A DNA stretch of 23,580 nt from Candidatus Bathyarchaeota archaeon (GCA_026014905.1 JAOZHK010000221.1:1-23580), one strand, 5' to 3'; numbered from the stretch's first letter, positions 14,338 through 21,478 are shown. The notes: a model not told the origin generated them from the sequence alone. A program made the numbers and translations.

Positions 14338-16143
14338 CTATTCCTTCTGTGGAATATAATAATGCTCTCCTATAGCTTTCTGATGTTGATCCAATCGCGA
14401 ATCTTCTTTGTTCACGCGAGGGCGTCCGGTTGCTGGGTCTCGTCGAAACGTGATATTCAGGTTTTTAAGAAATGAGTTCATGCCTTCCCGGAGGCTTTGC
14501 GGGTGGTGCGCATAGCCATCAGCACCAGGTTTGCCACTAAAAACCATGATTCGATCCGCTACAAAGTCTTGCGCACCAACATCGTGTTCAACAACGAAGG
14601 CCACCGCACCTTTTTCCTCAGTAATTCGACGGATCACTTTTGTCATGGTTAATCGTTCTTCAACATCGAGGTAGGCGCTCGGTTCGTCTAAAAGATATAT
14701 ATCGGCTTTCCGCGAAAGGCAGGTGGCTATCGCTACTCGTTGTAATTCACCGCCACTCAGCTGCTCAACCTTTCGATCCAGGATTTTCTTTAAGCCAAAT
14801 GGCTCTTGAATATCAGTTCGATATTGACTAGTACCAAAACTTCCTTGAGCACTCGTTTTTAACAGATTTCGTACAGTATGCGCATAATCGGTCGCGATAT
14901 ATTGAGGTTTATAACTTACTGTGGCCTCTCGTTGAATTGGTTTCGAACAGCCGTCAGGACTTTCAATCCCAGCTAATAATTTGATAAATGTTGTTTTTCC
15001 GCTCCCATTCGGTCCGAGTACTCCGATTACTTCGCCTCTATGCGCTTCACCGTTTTCAACTTGAAGGTGAAATCCTGTGAAAGATTTCGTCATTGTCTTC
15101 CAGGATATGACTATGTCATTAACGTTCCATGTAACGACGGGAGGTTTAACATGGAATCGAATTGGAGTCTTCCGAAATCGCACGTTTTCAGCAGGGAGAT
15201 ATCCGTTAAGATAGATGTTAATTCCCGTGCGCACGCTTTGGGGAGGGGCAATGACACCATACACTGCAGGCTCTCCATACAGAATACAGACTTGATCAGA
15301 TAAATAATCTAAAATCGCGAGATCATGTTCGGAAACGATGACCGATTTCCCATCAGTTGTCAAGCTGCGAATTGCTTGTGCTACTAACATTCGTTGACGT
15401 ACATCTAAGTAACTGGATGGCTCATCGAAGAGGTAAATATCCGCTTGTCTCGCAAACGCCGCAGCAATAGCGAACCGTTGGAGTTCTCCCCCACTCAGTG
15501 CTGTGACCGATCGATCAGCGACTGCTGTCAGTTCAAACTTCGATATTAAATCATTTAGTTGATTGGCTTCATCCACTTTTTCAAGAAGGCTACGTACAGT
15601 ACCGGTGAGTACTCTGGGAATTACATCAACATATTGAGGTTTAAGGATGGCTCGAATATTGCCTTCACTCAATTTTTTGAAATAATCTTGGAGAATAGAG
15701 CCGCGAAAATGATGGATAATTGCGGTCCACTCTGGAGGATTCGTGAAATTTCCGAGATTGGCTTGAATTTCCCCAGACAAGATTTTAAGTGCTGTGCTCT
15801 TTCCAATTCCATTTTTTCCGATGAGGCCTGTCACCTGTCCTTTCTGGGGAAGGGGAAGGCGGTACAGTTTGAACATGTTTTTCCCGAAGCGATGGGAACA
15901 ATTTTGTTCGAGTTCTTGGGGTAGATTAATGATCTGAATAGCGGTAAATGGGCACTTCCGGACACATATACCACATCCTGAGCATAGTAACTCGTAGATC
16001 GTGGGTTTTTTTTGTCCCTCTTCAATCTTTATTGCGTCGATTCGGCTTCGGACTAGAGGGCAAAATTTCACACACTCTTGCGCGCAATCCTTCGGTCGAC
16101 AACGTTCTTGATCTAAGATAGCTATTCGGACGATGATAACCAA
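14338..16143 (-). CDS. ABCE1/RLI ribosome recycling factor
   Basis: This 601-residue cytoplasmic ATPase splits post-termination ribosomes with aRF1/aPelota. The N-terminal ferredoxin domain has eight Cys (15, 20, 24, 28 and 54, 57, 60, 64) for two [4Fe-4S] clusters. The first ABC domain has the P-loop GKNGIGKST (109-117), LSGGE (216-220) and DEPSSYLD (240-247); the second has GPNGSGKT (377-384), LSGGE (462-466) and DEPSAYLD (486-493), with SEHD and VEHD switch-His motifs at 271-274 and 518-521. All nucleotide-site motifs are intact. The only start in reach is TTG at 16143, adding four residues before the conserved VRIAILD; AGGA lies close before it. A/T-rich candidates for its promoter are at 16172-16190. 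Confidence 0.97.
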   Translation of the reverse strand: MVIIVRIAILDQERCRPKDCAQECVKFCPLVRSRIDAIKIEEGQKKPTIYELLCSGCGICVRKCPFTAIQIINLPQELEQNCSHRFGKNMFKLYRLPLPQKGQVTGLIGKNGIGKSTALKILSGEIQANLGNFTNPPEWTAIIHHFRGSILQDYFKKLSEGNIRAILKPQYVDVIPRVLTGTVRSLLEKVDEANQLNDLISKFELTAVADRSVTALSGGELQRFAIAAAFARQADIYLFDEPSSYLDVRQRMLVAQAIRSLTTDGKSVIVSEHDLAILDYLSDQVCILYGEPAVYGVIAPPQSVRTGINIYLNGYLPAENVRFRKTPIRFHVKPPVVTWNVNDIVISWKTMTKSFTGFHLQVENGEAHRGEVIGVLGPNGSGKTTFIKLLAGIESPDGCSKPIQREATVSYKPQYIATDYAHTVRNLLKTSAQGSFGTSQYRTDIQEPFGLKKILDRKVEQLSGGELQRVAIATCLSRKADIYLLDEPSAYLDVEERLTMTKVIRRITEEKGAVAFVVEHDVGAQDFVADRIMVFSGKPGADGYAHHPQSLREGMNSFLKNLNITFRRDPATGRPRVNKEDSRLDQHQKAIGEHYYIPQKE

Positions 16144-16243
16144 GCTTCCTGCAGTAACGGCTTCGTAACGCTTTAAAACATAAAAAACTAGTGATAGTTT
16201 TGGTGTCTACACATCGCTAGGGTATAATAAATAGATCTCTTTT

Positions 16244-16354
16244 TTACCATTCCTCAAAGTCTTCGTCATCGCTCCACTCGTCGGACCAATCATCGTCGTC
16301 CCATTCGTCGTCCTCAGTTTCATCGTTTTCGTCATTTTCGTCGATGGCTGTCAT
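16244..16354 (-). CDS. Acidic tryptophan-containing microprotein, 36 residues
   Basis: A short frame on the minus strand encodes 36 residues of which 22 are Asp or Glu, four are Trp (18, 23, 27, 36), one is Phe, and none is Lys, Arg or His. The C-terminal half is built of repeated acidic-Trp units: DEW, DDDDW, SDEW, FEEW. The ATG is preceded at 8 bases by GGTGA (16363-16367), an exact match to the anti-Shine-Dalgarno of archaeal 16S rRNA, and an A/T element CTTAAAAAT at 16391-16399 could serve as TATA box. It sits between the AIR-synthase-like gene and ABCE1, all on one strand. The composition resembles acidic/aromatic peptides that bind basic surfaces (such as DSS1 or AA-boxes of eIF5), but homology is not shown. 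Function unknown. Confidence 0.7.
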   Translation of the reverse strand: MTAIDENDENDETEDDEWDDDDWSDEWSDDEDFEEW

Positions 16355-16390
16355 TTATGTATTCACCAAAAAGGTCAGACATTAACTCTG

Positions 16391-16408
16391 ATTTTTAAGG
16401 TTTATGTT
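16391..16408 (-). promoter_or_regulatory. Possible promoter of the acidic microprotein
   Basis: On the minus strand this A/T-rich block contains ATAAACC and CTTAAAAAT. Either half could be a TATA element, giving a start between about 16370 and 16378, a few bases before the GGTGA ribosome binding site. Position-based inference. Confidence 0.35.
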
Positions 16409-16428
16409 AGTTTTGTAGTCGATAGTGG

Positions 16429-17433
16429 TTAAGAATGGAAAAGCAACGCGTAGGGGTCTTCACTGTGCCGAGGAAACGCGCGTGCGCGTTTCCCTTTTTC
16501 AGTGAGTATCACACGAGTAGCTTCATCGTCAGTAAATTGACCCACGATATGTGGTTGAAATCCAGCCTGTGTTAAAACCTGAATTGCCTTGGCAGTGAGG
16601 TGAGGTGCAATTGCTGCTATTAACGTTCCTGTTGATGACATCGATAATTGTTGAATTTGGGAGAGTTGAAAATGTTGACTGAGCTGTTGTGTTTCAAGAG
16701 TATACGGGAGCTTTGCCTCCTCAACAATGAATCCGAGCTTTGATGCATCCCCCATTTCATGAAGTGCTGCAATTAATCCGCCCTCAGTCGCGTCATGCAT
16801 TGCTGAAACGCTATTAGCAGCCAGTAATAATGCGTCCTCAACGCATGACTGCTGAGGTACCTGTCGAAGTATCCATGATACTTTTTCTGCTCCAAAGAAT
16901 TGACGCGCTCTCGCTTGATGAGCAAAAGTGTAATTAATGAGAGTTTCGAAGCCTATTGGCTTAGTAAGCAGAATATTATCGTTCGGTTGAGCCCCGCCAG
17001 GGGTAATCAGCTGATTAGCGGGCACAGTTCCATACACCGTGCAGGTTGCTACGATCTCCGAAATGCCATGATAGGTTCCGGTATGCCCAGTTACAATTGT
17101 GATCCCCTGAGTAGTACAGGCTTGACACGCTTGTTCCATGATTTCAATAAATCGAGTTTTGTCGGTGTCGGGTGGTCCTAAGAGATTAATGGTACAGAAT
17201 TGAGGTACTGTGCCAAATAACGCGACATCCGATGCTGCATAGTGAATCATCAACCATCCAAACCAGCTTCGTGGAACTCCAATGCAGGGATCAGTCGCAA
17301 TTACAAGGTATGTCTCAGGATCAAGGATATGTACCCCCGCGTCAAAGCCAGATTGAGGTGGAATCACCACATTCTGGTTTGTTGGCACGCAGCTTATTAT
17401 CTCTTCAAGCTCTTCAAAAGTGAATTTACCCAC
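16429..17433 (-). CDS. AIR-synthase-superfamily protein (PurM/HypE/ThiL-like), copy 1
   Basis: A 334-residue member of the superfamily of PurM, HypE, SelD and ThiL, which bind ATP and act on a carbonyl, carbamoyl or phosphate group. Recognisable are GFDAGV around D31 (canonical G-D/E-D-A-A-V), HYAASDVALFG (64-74), GHTGT (116-120) and HDATEGG (213-219). The Gly-Glu/Asp-Asp motif is weakened to Gly-Phe-Asp, and the HypE C-terminal Cys is absent, so it is not a standard HypE. It starts at GTG with AAGGA upstream and follows the KaiC-like gene after 16 bases, downstream of the TPP-riboswitch-controlled thiT. A thiamine-phosphate-kinase-like role is conceivable from that position, but unproven. 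Near its 3' end the coding sequence holds a perfect inverted repeat (16472-16493). Confidence 0.85.
   Translation of the reverse strand: MGKFTFEELEEIISCVPTNQNVVIPPQSGFDAGVHILDPETYLVIATDPCIGVPRSWFGWLMIHYAASDVALFGTVPQFCTINLLGPPDTDKTRFIEIMEQACQACTTQGITIVTGHTGTYHGISEIVATCTVYGTVPANQLITPGGAQPNDNILLTKPIGFETLINYTFAHQARARQFFGAEKVSWILRQVPQQSCVEDALLLAANSVSAMHDATEGGLIAALHEMGDASKLGFIVEEAKLPYTLETQQLSQHFQLSQIQQLSMSSTGTLIAAIAPHLTAKAIQVLTQAGFQPHIVGQFTDDEATRVILTEKGKRARAFPRHSEDPYALLFHS
16472..16493. repeat. 22-base inverted repeat inside the AIR-synthase-like gene
   Basis: The arm GGAAACGCGC (16472-16481) and its exact complement GCGCGTTTCC (16484-16493) flank a 2-base centre. It codes for a Lys-Arg-Ala-Arg-Ala-Phe segment close to the C-terminus. 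Its role, if any, is unknown; the loop is too short for a stable RNA hairpin with all ten pairs. Confidence 0.6.
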
Positions 17434-17449
17434 AACAATTCCTTCATGG

Positions 17450-18151
17450 TTAACGAAGTTCGATGCCGTGACGAGTGATCGTGAAAGGTAGCCAGTGAAT
17501 GGGGTGATCGGTACCCTCCATTTTCACAATGCGTAGCTCTCGTTGATTTGCGTCGATATTTGTTCGAAAATAGATGATTGTATTGGCCGTATTAAAATCA
17601 AGATCCGTGGCTTGTTGAACTCGTTCATTACGTGAGGTTGCAGCAGTCACAAGGTCCAAGTTTACGATATTATCGTAATACGACCAGTTAATAGTCCATG
17701 ACTCGACGGGCAGCATATACTTCAAATCATACACGGCAAAAAGCTGTTCACTAAAGTCTCCTGCGGCAAATCTTGTCACGTGTTTATCTGAGATAATGCG
17801 ATCGATGCGTTTCATTTCCTCGAAGTCTTCAATACTAAAATAGATGACGTGGGGATCCCGTGGATAGGGATCAAAATGGGGAAACGCTTGGATGGCAAGA
17901 AATTTATCGTTAGCCTCATATGGTGTGATATCCCATCCAAAAGATTGAAAATACCAGCGAAGTCGAGGAAACGGCTTGTCCATGACATCATAGGCCACAG
18001 CCTCGCCATTCTGTAATCCTTCCCAGAGAAACTGCATTGCAAAGACTGTCTTTCCTGAGCCGGGAGGTCCATAGATAATGGTTCGCGACCCGGATTCTAA
18101 ACCTCCAATGAGGGAATCAAGTCCTTTAATCCCAGTTTTCAATTTAGCCAT
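17450..18151 (-). CDS. KaiC-like RecA-superfamily ATPase
   Basis: A 233-residue single-domain P-loop ATPase related to KaiC and RadA-like proteins that are abundant in archaea. It opens with KTGIKGLDSLIGG, followed by Walker A GPPGSGKT (28-35) and, near the end, ELRIVKMEGTDHP, the KaiC-type C-terminal strand. The Walker B region is atypical: in place of VVIDSLS it reads RFAAGDFSEQ, with D132 as the probable metal-binding residue. No kinase-partner domain is present. Possible starts are TTG 18163, ATG 18160 and ATG 18151; I prefer the last because it fits the family N-terminus and lies about 25 bases after AATAAAAA, as for a leaderless message. The CG palindrome 18162-18175 sits just upstream. 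It lies between thiT and an AIR-synthase-like gene. Confidence 0.85.
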   Translation of the reverse strand: MAKLKTGIKGLDSLIGGLESGSRTIIYGPPGSGKTVFAMQFLWEGLQNGEAVAYDVMDKPFPRLRWYFQSFGWDITPYEANDKFLAIQAFPHFDPYPRDPHVIYFSIEDFEEMKRIDRIISDKHVTRFAAGDFSEQLFAVYDLKYMLPVESWTINWSYYDNIVNLDLVTAATSRNERVQQATDLDFNTANTIIYFRTNIDANQRELRIVKMEGTDHPIHWLPFTITRHGIELR

Positions 18152-18161
18152 GATACGCATC

Positions 18162-18175
18162 AACGCGCGCGCGTT
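18162..18175. repeat. 14-bp perfect palindrome AA(CG)5TT before the KaiC-like gene
   Basis: AACGCGCGCGCGTT is self-complementary and lies between the thiT stop and the KaiC-like ATG. The core A(CG)5T is identical to the one before glpK (3294-3305). A possible TATA element AATAAAAA (minus strand, about 18173-18180) overlaps it, so a protein bound here could block initiation. Inference. Confidence 0.55.
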
Positions 18176-18176
18176 T

Positions 18177-18695
18177 TTATTCGAGATAGATCGTTAGCAA
18201 TCCTCTTTTAATAATGATGTAAGTCAATACTGCACTAACAATGAGTTCTCCAATTAAGTAGCTTCCATTGTATATGGCTGAATACACTATAGGACTCATC
18301 CCTTCGGGCGTCCATTCTGCAAAGAAAATCACACCAGATAAAAGATGTGACACAAATCGTCCAAAGATGCCAATTGCTACCCCAATTAACGCGTAATTCG
18401 TGAAAAAGCCAGCTAAACCCAGGGCGCCAAAAGCAATCGGGTAATCAAGTAATACTTGAACGGGGTGATACACATAAGGTTCAACGAGCAGCTGAACGAT
18501 ACCATAAACGATCGATGCAAATAACCCAATTTTTGCGCCTCTTCGTAAAGAGAGCCAAAGTAAGGGAACCATACTCCCTGCGGTAATGGAACCTCCTTGG
18601 GGTAGATGATAAATCTTGATGTAGCTCAGAACAGTTGAAAGGGCAATTACAACAACAATCTCGGATAACGCACGAGTAGAAAAGGTTTTACTCAA
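18177..18695 (-). CDS. thiT: ThiT-like thiamine ECF transporter S-component
   Basis: A 172-residue membrane protein with about six hydrophobic segments. LPQGGSIT followed by MVPLLWLSL, and AIYNGSYLIGE in the last third, are the thiamine-binding signatures of ThiT (YuaJ), the substrate subunit of an energy-coupling-factor transporter. The EcfA/EcfT module must be encoded elsewhere. A TPP riboswitch lies directly upstream. The longer frame begins with an ATG at 18716, but that ATG is the conserved TAATGC of the riboswitch core. The in-frame TTG at 18695 is preceded at 8 bases by GGAGG (18704-18708) and is the better start. If the ATG is used, the protein gains seven residues (MLAEGKN). Confidence 0.9.
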   Translation of the reverse strand: MSKTFSTRALSEIVVVIALSTVLSYIKIYHLPQGGSITAGSMVPLLWLSLRRGAKIGLFASIVYGIVQLLVEPYVYHPVQVLLDYPIAFGALGLAGFFTNYALIGVAIGIFGRFVSHLLSGVIFFAEWTPEGMSPIVYSAIYNGSYLIGELIVSAVLTYIIIKRGLLTIYLE

Positions 18696-18701
18696 ATTTT
18701 T

Positions 18702-18789
18702 TCCCTCCGCCAGCATTATCTGGTTCAGGTTCTAAGGGTCGATGGTTGATTCATCATCCTCTCAGCCAGGGTTTTCCCCAGCTCCCCCT
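18702..18789 (-). promoter_or_regulatory. TPP (THI-box) riboswitch controlling thiT
   Basis: On the minus strand the conserved elements appear in order: GGGGGAGC, a hairpin AGCTGGGG-AAAA-CCCTGGCT running into the invariant CTGAGA, an optional arm GATG...CATC, ACCCTTAGAACCTGA, and CCAG-ATAATG-CTGG followed by GCGGAGGGA. These are the pyrimidine- and pyrophosphate-binding helices of the thiamine pyrophosphate aptamer. The 3' end of the aptamer contains the GGAGG ribosome binding site of thiT, which suggests TPP binding blocks translation. I could not pair a convincing closing P1 helix. Confidence 0.93.
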
Positions 18790-18815
18790 TATAATAATAT
18801 ATCTGGCCACTCCTA

Positions 18816-18825
18816 TCTTATAAGA
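18816..18825. promoter_or_regulatory. Palindromic TATA element between thiT and the second S-component
   Basis: TCTTATAAGA is self-complementary. On the minus strand it predicts a start near 18793, a few bases before the first conserved riboswitch element at 18788, which fits a transcript beginning with the aptamer. Read on the plus strand it could start the divergent S-component gene near 18846. Another A/T block at 18791-18803 would cut into the aptamer and is less likely. Confidence 0.5.
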
Positions 18826-18934
18826 CTTAGGCATAGCTGACGCTCGCATTGGCTTTCGATTTGTAGATTAGTTTGCTAGGTTCTTGAGTGAAAGAAAAAT
18901 CTTAATTACATCAAACAGCTTTAGATTCTTTGTC

Positions 18935-19426
18935 ATGTTTGATAGAAATGAAAGCTCGACTAGACGGATCGTAATCGCTGCAATAATGGCTTCACTTGTC
19001 TGTGTCACTACACTGCTTATTCAAGTTCCAATCCCCGCTACACAAGGTTTTTTTAATGTTGGAGATGCGATGATTATGCTCGCTGCGTTTATTGGAGGTC
19101 CAGTTGTCGGAGCGATTGCTGGTGGTTTAGGAGCTTCTCTTGCCGATTTCATCGGAGGCTGGTATATCTGGGTTATTCCTACTTTGATTATTAAAGGCAT
19201 AGAAGGGTTTCTCGCTGGCTGGATTGGGCGAAATGGATTTTCTAGAAAAGTCTTCGGCTGGCTTATCGGGGGTAGCGAAATGGTGTTAGGTTATCTACTA
19301 GTCCAAATTCTCTTCTATGGTTTCTCTGCAGCTTTATTCGAGGTTCCTTACAACATTGTGCAAATGTCAGTGGGTGGCCTTGTTGGAATTCCTCTCGCTG
19401 AGGCTTTGAGAAGACGATTGCTATAA
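18935..19426 (+). CDS. ECF transporter S-component (vitamin or precursor uptake)
   Basis: An integral membrane protein of 163 residues with about five or six hydrophobic helices. The segment QGFFNVGDAMIMLAAF, then GPVVGAIAGGLGASLADFIGG, is typical of substrate-binding subunits of ECF importers of the riboflavin/HMP-like family. Its ligand cannot be told, but it is divergently transcribed from the riboswitch-controlled thiT, so a thiamine precursor is one possibility. The frame could start at TTG 18884, adding 17 residues, with a weak AGG before it. I chose ATG 18935 because the extra residues are not family-like, and CTTAATTA at 18899-18906 could drive a nearly leaderless message. No EcfA or EcfT gene is in the window. 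Confidence 0.82.
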   Translation: MFDRNESSTRRIVIAAIMASLVCVTTLLIQVPIPATQGFFNVGDAMIMLAAFIGGPVVGAIAGGLGASLADFIGGWYIWVIPTLIIKGIEGFLAGWIGRNGFSRKVFGWLIGGSEMVLGYLLVQILFYGFSAALFEVPYNIVQMSVGGLVGIPLAEALRRRLL

Positions 19427-19453
19427 TCAGATTTTATAGCTTCTGTTCATACG

Positions 19454-20479
19454 CTACTCTCTGCTTGATAATTCCTTAGCTTGGGCACGCCATAATTCAT
19501 CTGTTACCGGACGGTCGAGAACTTCATGGACACCGTTCTCTCGTTGGATTAACCGCATTTCGGGATCTTCAACCACATCCCCAATGATCGCTGCGTCAAT
19601 ATGTTGACGCCGGAGTTGGTTTACGATAGCATGACTCTGATCTTTATTAACAATGATGAGTAGTGCCCCTGAACTGATTAAATTTAAAGCATTGAGCTGA
19701 AACAGTTCGCAGAGCTGGCGAGTTTCCGTGCTAATTGGAATGTGCTTCTCATACACGATAAATCCTGTATGTGATGCATCAGCTACTTCATGGAGTCCAT
19801 TAGCTATCCCTCCTTCTGTTGGATCATGCATGGCTTGAACTCCGCCATAACGAAAAGCGATTAACGCTTCGTTCATAACACTTAATTGATCGAAATAGCT
19901 ACTTGTTTTGTCGATAAATTCGGAACCCAACTTTTGCTTCACATAGTCTCTGTGATCAGAGGCGAGGATAGCTGTCCCTTCAATTCCCGCACTTTTAGTT
20001 AAAATAATTTTCGCGCCTGCTTTGACATCGCGACAGGATACAAAGCGATTATCTTGAATCACGCCAATCACGAAAATCGTGACAAGAGGATGAGATATCC
20101 CTGGTGTGACTTCAGAATGTCCCCCAATAATACTCACATCAAGTTGTTGCGCTGCATCGCTCATATCTCGACAGATCTGCTCGAGCAATTGATCATCGGA
20201 TCCAATGGGTAGCATAATCATTGACAGCGCCCACGTGGGGGCTACTCCGCGGGTAGCAATATCATTCGTTGCGATATTCATCGCAATCCATCCTATTCTC
20301 TCAATGGCACCACTAATTGGGTCACCATGGACCGCTAGGAGCTTACACCCATCCGTCACAACCGCAGCATCCTCTCCTGTCGATGGGCCAAGGATGACAT
20401 CGTCATGCATTGCACCGAGAAATGGAAATACCCTCGTCTCCAAGATCTCTGGAGGAACTTTTCCTAGGGGGAGCTTCAT
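19454..20479 (-). CDS. AIR-synthase-superfamily protein (HypE-like), copy 2
   Basis: A 341-residue protein of the PurM/HypE superfamily with a canonical nucleotide motif GEDAAVV (D37), TNDIATRGVAPTW (71-83), GGHSE (119-123), a TKSAGIEGTAILASD strand and HDPTEGG (218-224). It resembles archaeal HypE-like proteins but lacks the terminal Pro-Arg-Ile-Cys of true HypE, whose Cys carries the carbamoyl group, and no other hydrogenase maturation gene is nearby. It is more canonical than copy 1. The ATG is preceded by GAGGG six bases upstream. It follows the MDR dehydrogenase gene after 24 bases on the same strand, so the two are probably co-transcribed. The reaction is unknown. Confidence 0.86.
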   Translation of the reverse strand: MKLPLGKVPPEILETRVFPFLGAMHDDVILGPSTGEDAAVVTDGCKLLAVHGDPISGAIERIGWIAMNIATNDIATRGVAPTWALSMIMLPIGSDDQLLEQICRDMSDAAQQLDVSIIGGHSEVTPGISHPLVTIFVIGVIQDNRFVSCRDVKAGAKIILTKSAGIEGTAILASDHRDYVKQKLGSEFIDKTSSYFDQLSVMNEALIAFRYGGVQAMHDPTEGGIANGLHEVADASHTGFIVYEKHIPISTETRQLCELFQLNALNLISSGALLIIVNKDQSHAIVNQLRRQHIDAAIIGDVVEDPEMRLIQRENGVHEVLDRPVTDELWRAQAKELSSRE

Positions 20480-20503
20480 TTCGAACCCTCAGACCTTTAA
20501 CAA

Positions 20504-21478
20504 TCATTCTGGTGTAATAACCGTTTTAACCGATCGAGGATCTTGGACCTCTTGATCAAATGCCTCGATTAGAGCGTTGAGAGAAAATGACCGAGTGAGC
20601 AGAGGGGAAATATCAAAAAGACCCTGCTGCACAAGCCGATAAGCTTCGCGTACTCCCACCACCATTTCTTCACGGGTTCGATGCATTAAACACGTGTGGA
20701 TGATCTTAAACGCATCCTCATGCCACCGATACATATTCACCATAAAAGGCTTCATGTAATGACTATAGATGGCAATTGTGCCATTTCGCCGAAGTATCTT
20801 GGACGCGGTGTTTAACCCGCTTCCCGATCCCGATGCTTCCGCGACAAGGTCCACTCCACGATTATCAGTCAGATCGTTAATAATCGCTTCAAGGTCGGTT
20901 GTACCAGGATTGAGAGTAACGTCTGCACCAAGTTGTCTCGCTAACTGTAATTTCTCATCGATAATATCAGTAACAATGACTTTAGCCGCGCCACCTCGCT
21001 TAATTCCCTGAGCCAACACTTGTCCAGCAAAACCCGCCCCGATCACAGCAACTATATCACCTATTTGTATCTGCTGGGTTATCTCTTGGGCTGCGTAAAC
21101 CGCGCACGCTAAAGGTTCTCCAAGACCCGCTAACTCCATCGTCACTCCCGGAGGTGCTGGCAAGCACTCAAAAGGGACAGTGAAAAGACAATAATCCGCA
21201 TAGGTACCTCGCCCAAAAGACATAACCTTGTCCCCCACGGCATACTCCCGCACTTTCTCTCCCACCTCAATCACTTCTCCTCCTCCTTCATGTCCCCATG
21301 GAAAAATTGGCACACGGGTTTCAGCAGGAATATCGCCTTTGAAGAATAATTTATCCGTTCCACAGATAGAGGCTTGCTGAATCTTCACTAACACTTGATC
21401 TGGAGCGGGCGTAAGTAACATTTCCTTCAAACTGACTTTTCCTTTGCCTTCAAAGGATGCTGCCCGGGTTTTTACCAT
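20504..21478 (-). CDS. Zinc-dependent MDR dehydrogenase (alcohol/polyol type), compact
   Basis: A 324-residue medium-chain dehydrogenase. Catalytic zinc ligands are C39 (SICGTD) and H63-E64 (GHEG), probably with E121 (GEPLAC); the NAD(P)-binding GAGFAG lies at 147-152, followed by VIVTDI. The lobe of four Cys that binds structural zinc in most alcohol and sorbitol dehydrogenases is missing, which accounts for the short length. The enzyme probably oxidises an alcohol or polyol or reduces an aldehyde. ATG start, with GGGAG about 11 bases upstream. It shares a 117-base divergent gap with gcvPA, in which TTAATAACTTTATC (21524-21537) could supply a TATA box on the minus strand. Confidence 0.88.
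   Translation of the reverse strand: MVKTRAASFEGKGKVSLKEMLLTPAPDQVLVKIQQASICGTDKLFFKGDIPAETRVPIFPWGHEGGGEVIEVGEKVREYAVGDKVMSFGRGTYADYCLFTVPFECLPAPPGVTMELAGLGEPLACAVYAAQEITQQIQIGDIVAVIGAGFAGQVLAQGIKRGGAAKVIVTDIIDEKLQLARQLGADVTLNPGTTDLEAIINDLTDNRGVDLVAEASGSGSGLNTASKILRRNGTIAIYSHYMKPFMVNMYRWHEDAFKIIHTCLMHRTREEMVVGVREAYRLVQQGLFDISPLLTRSFSLNALIEAFDQEVQDPRSVKTVITPE

Noticed and set aside
15040..15924. Plus-strand open frames of 87 and 121 codons opposite ABCE1
   Set aside because: They lie entirely antisense to a highly conserved gene and show no protein-like motif.
18714..18716. ATG at 18716 as thiT start
   Set aside because: The ATG belongs to the conserved riboswitch core and lacks a ribosome binding site at suitable distance; kept only as an alternative in the thiT entry.
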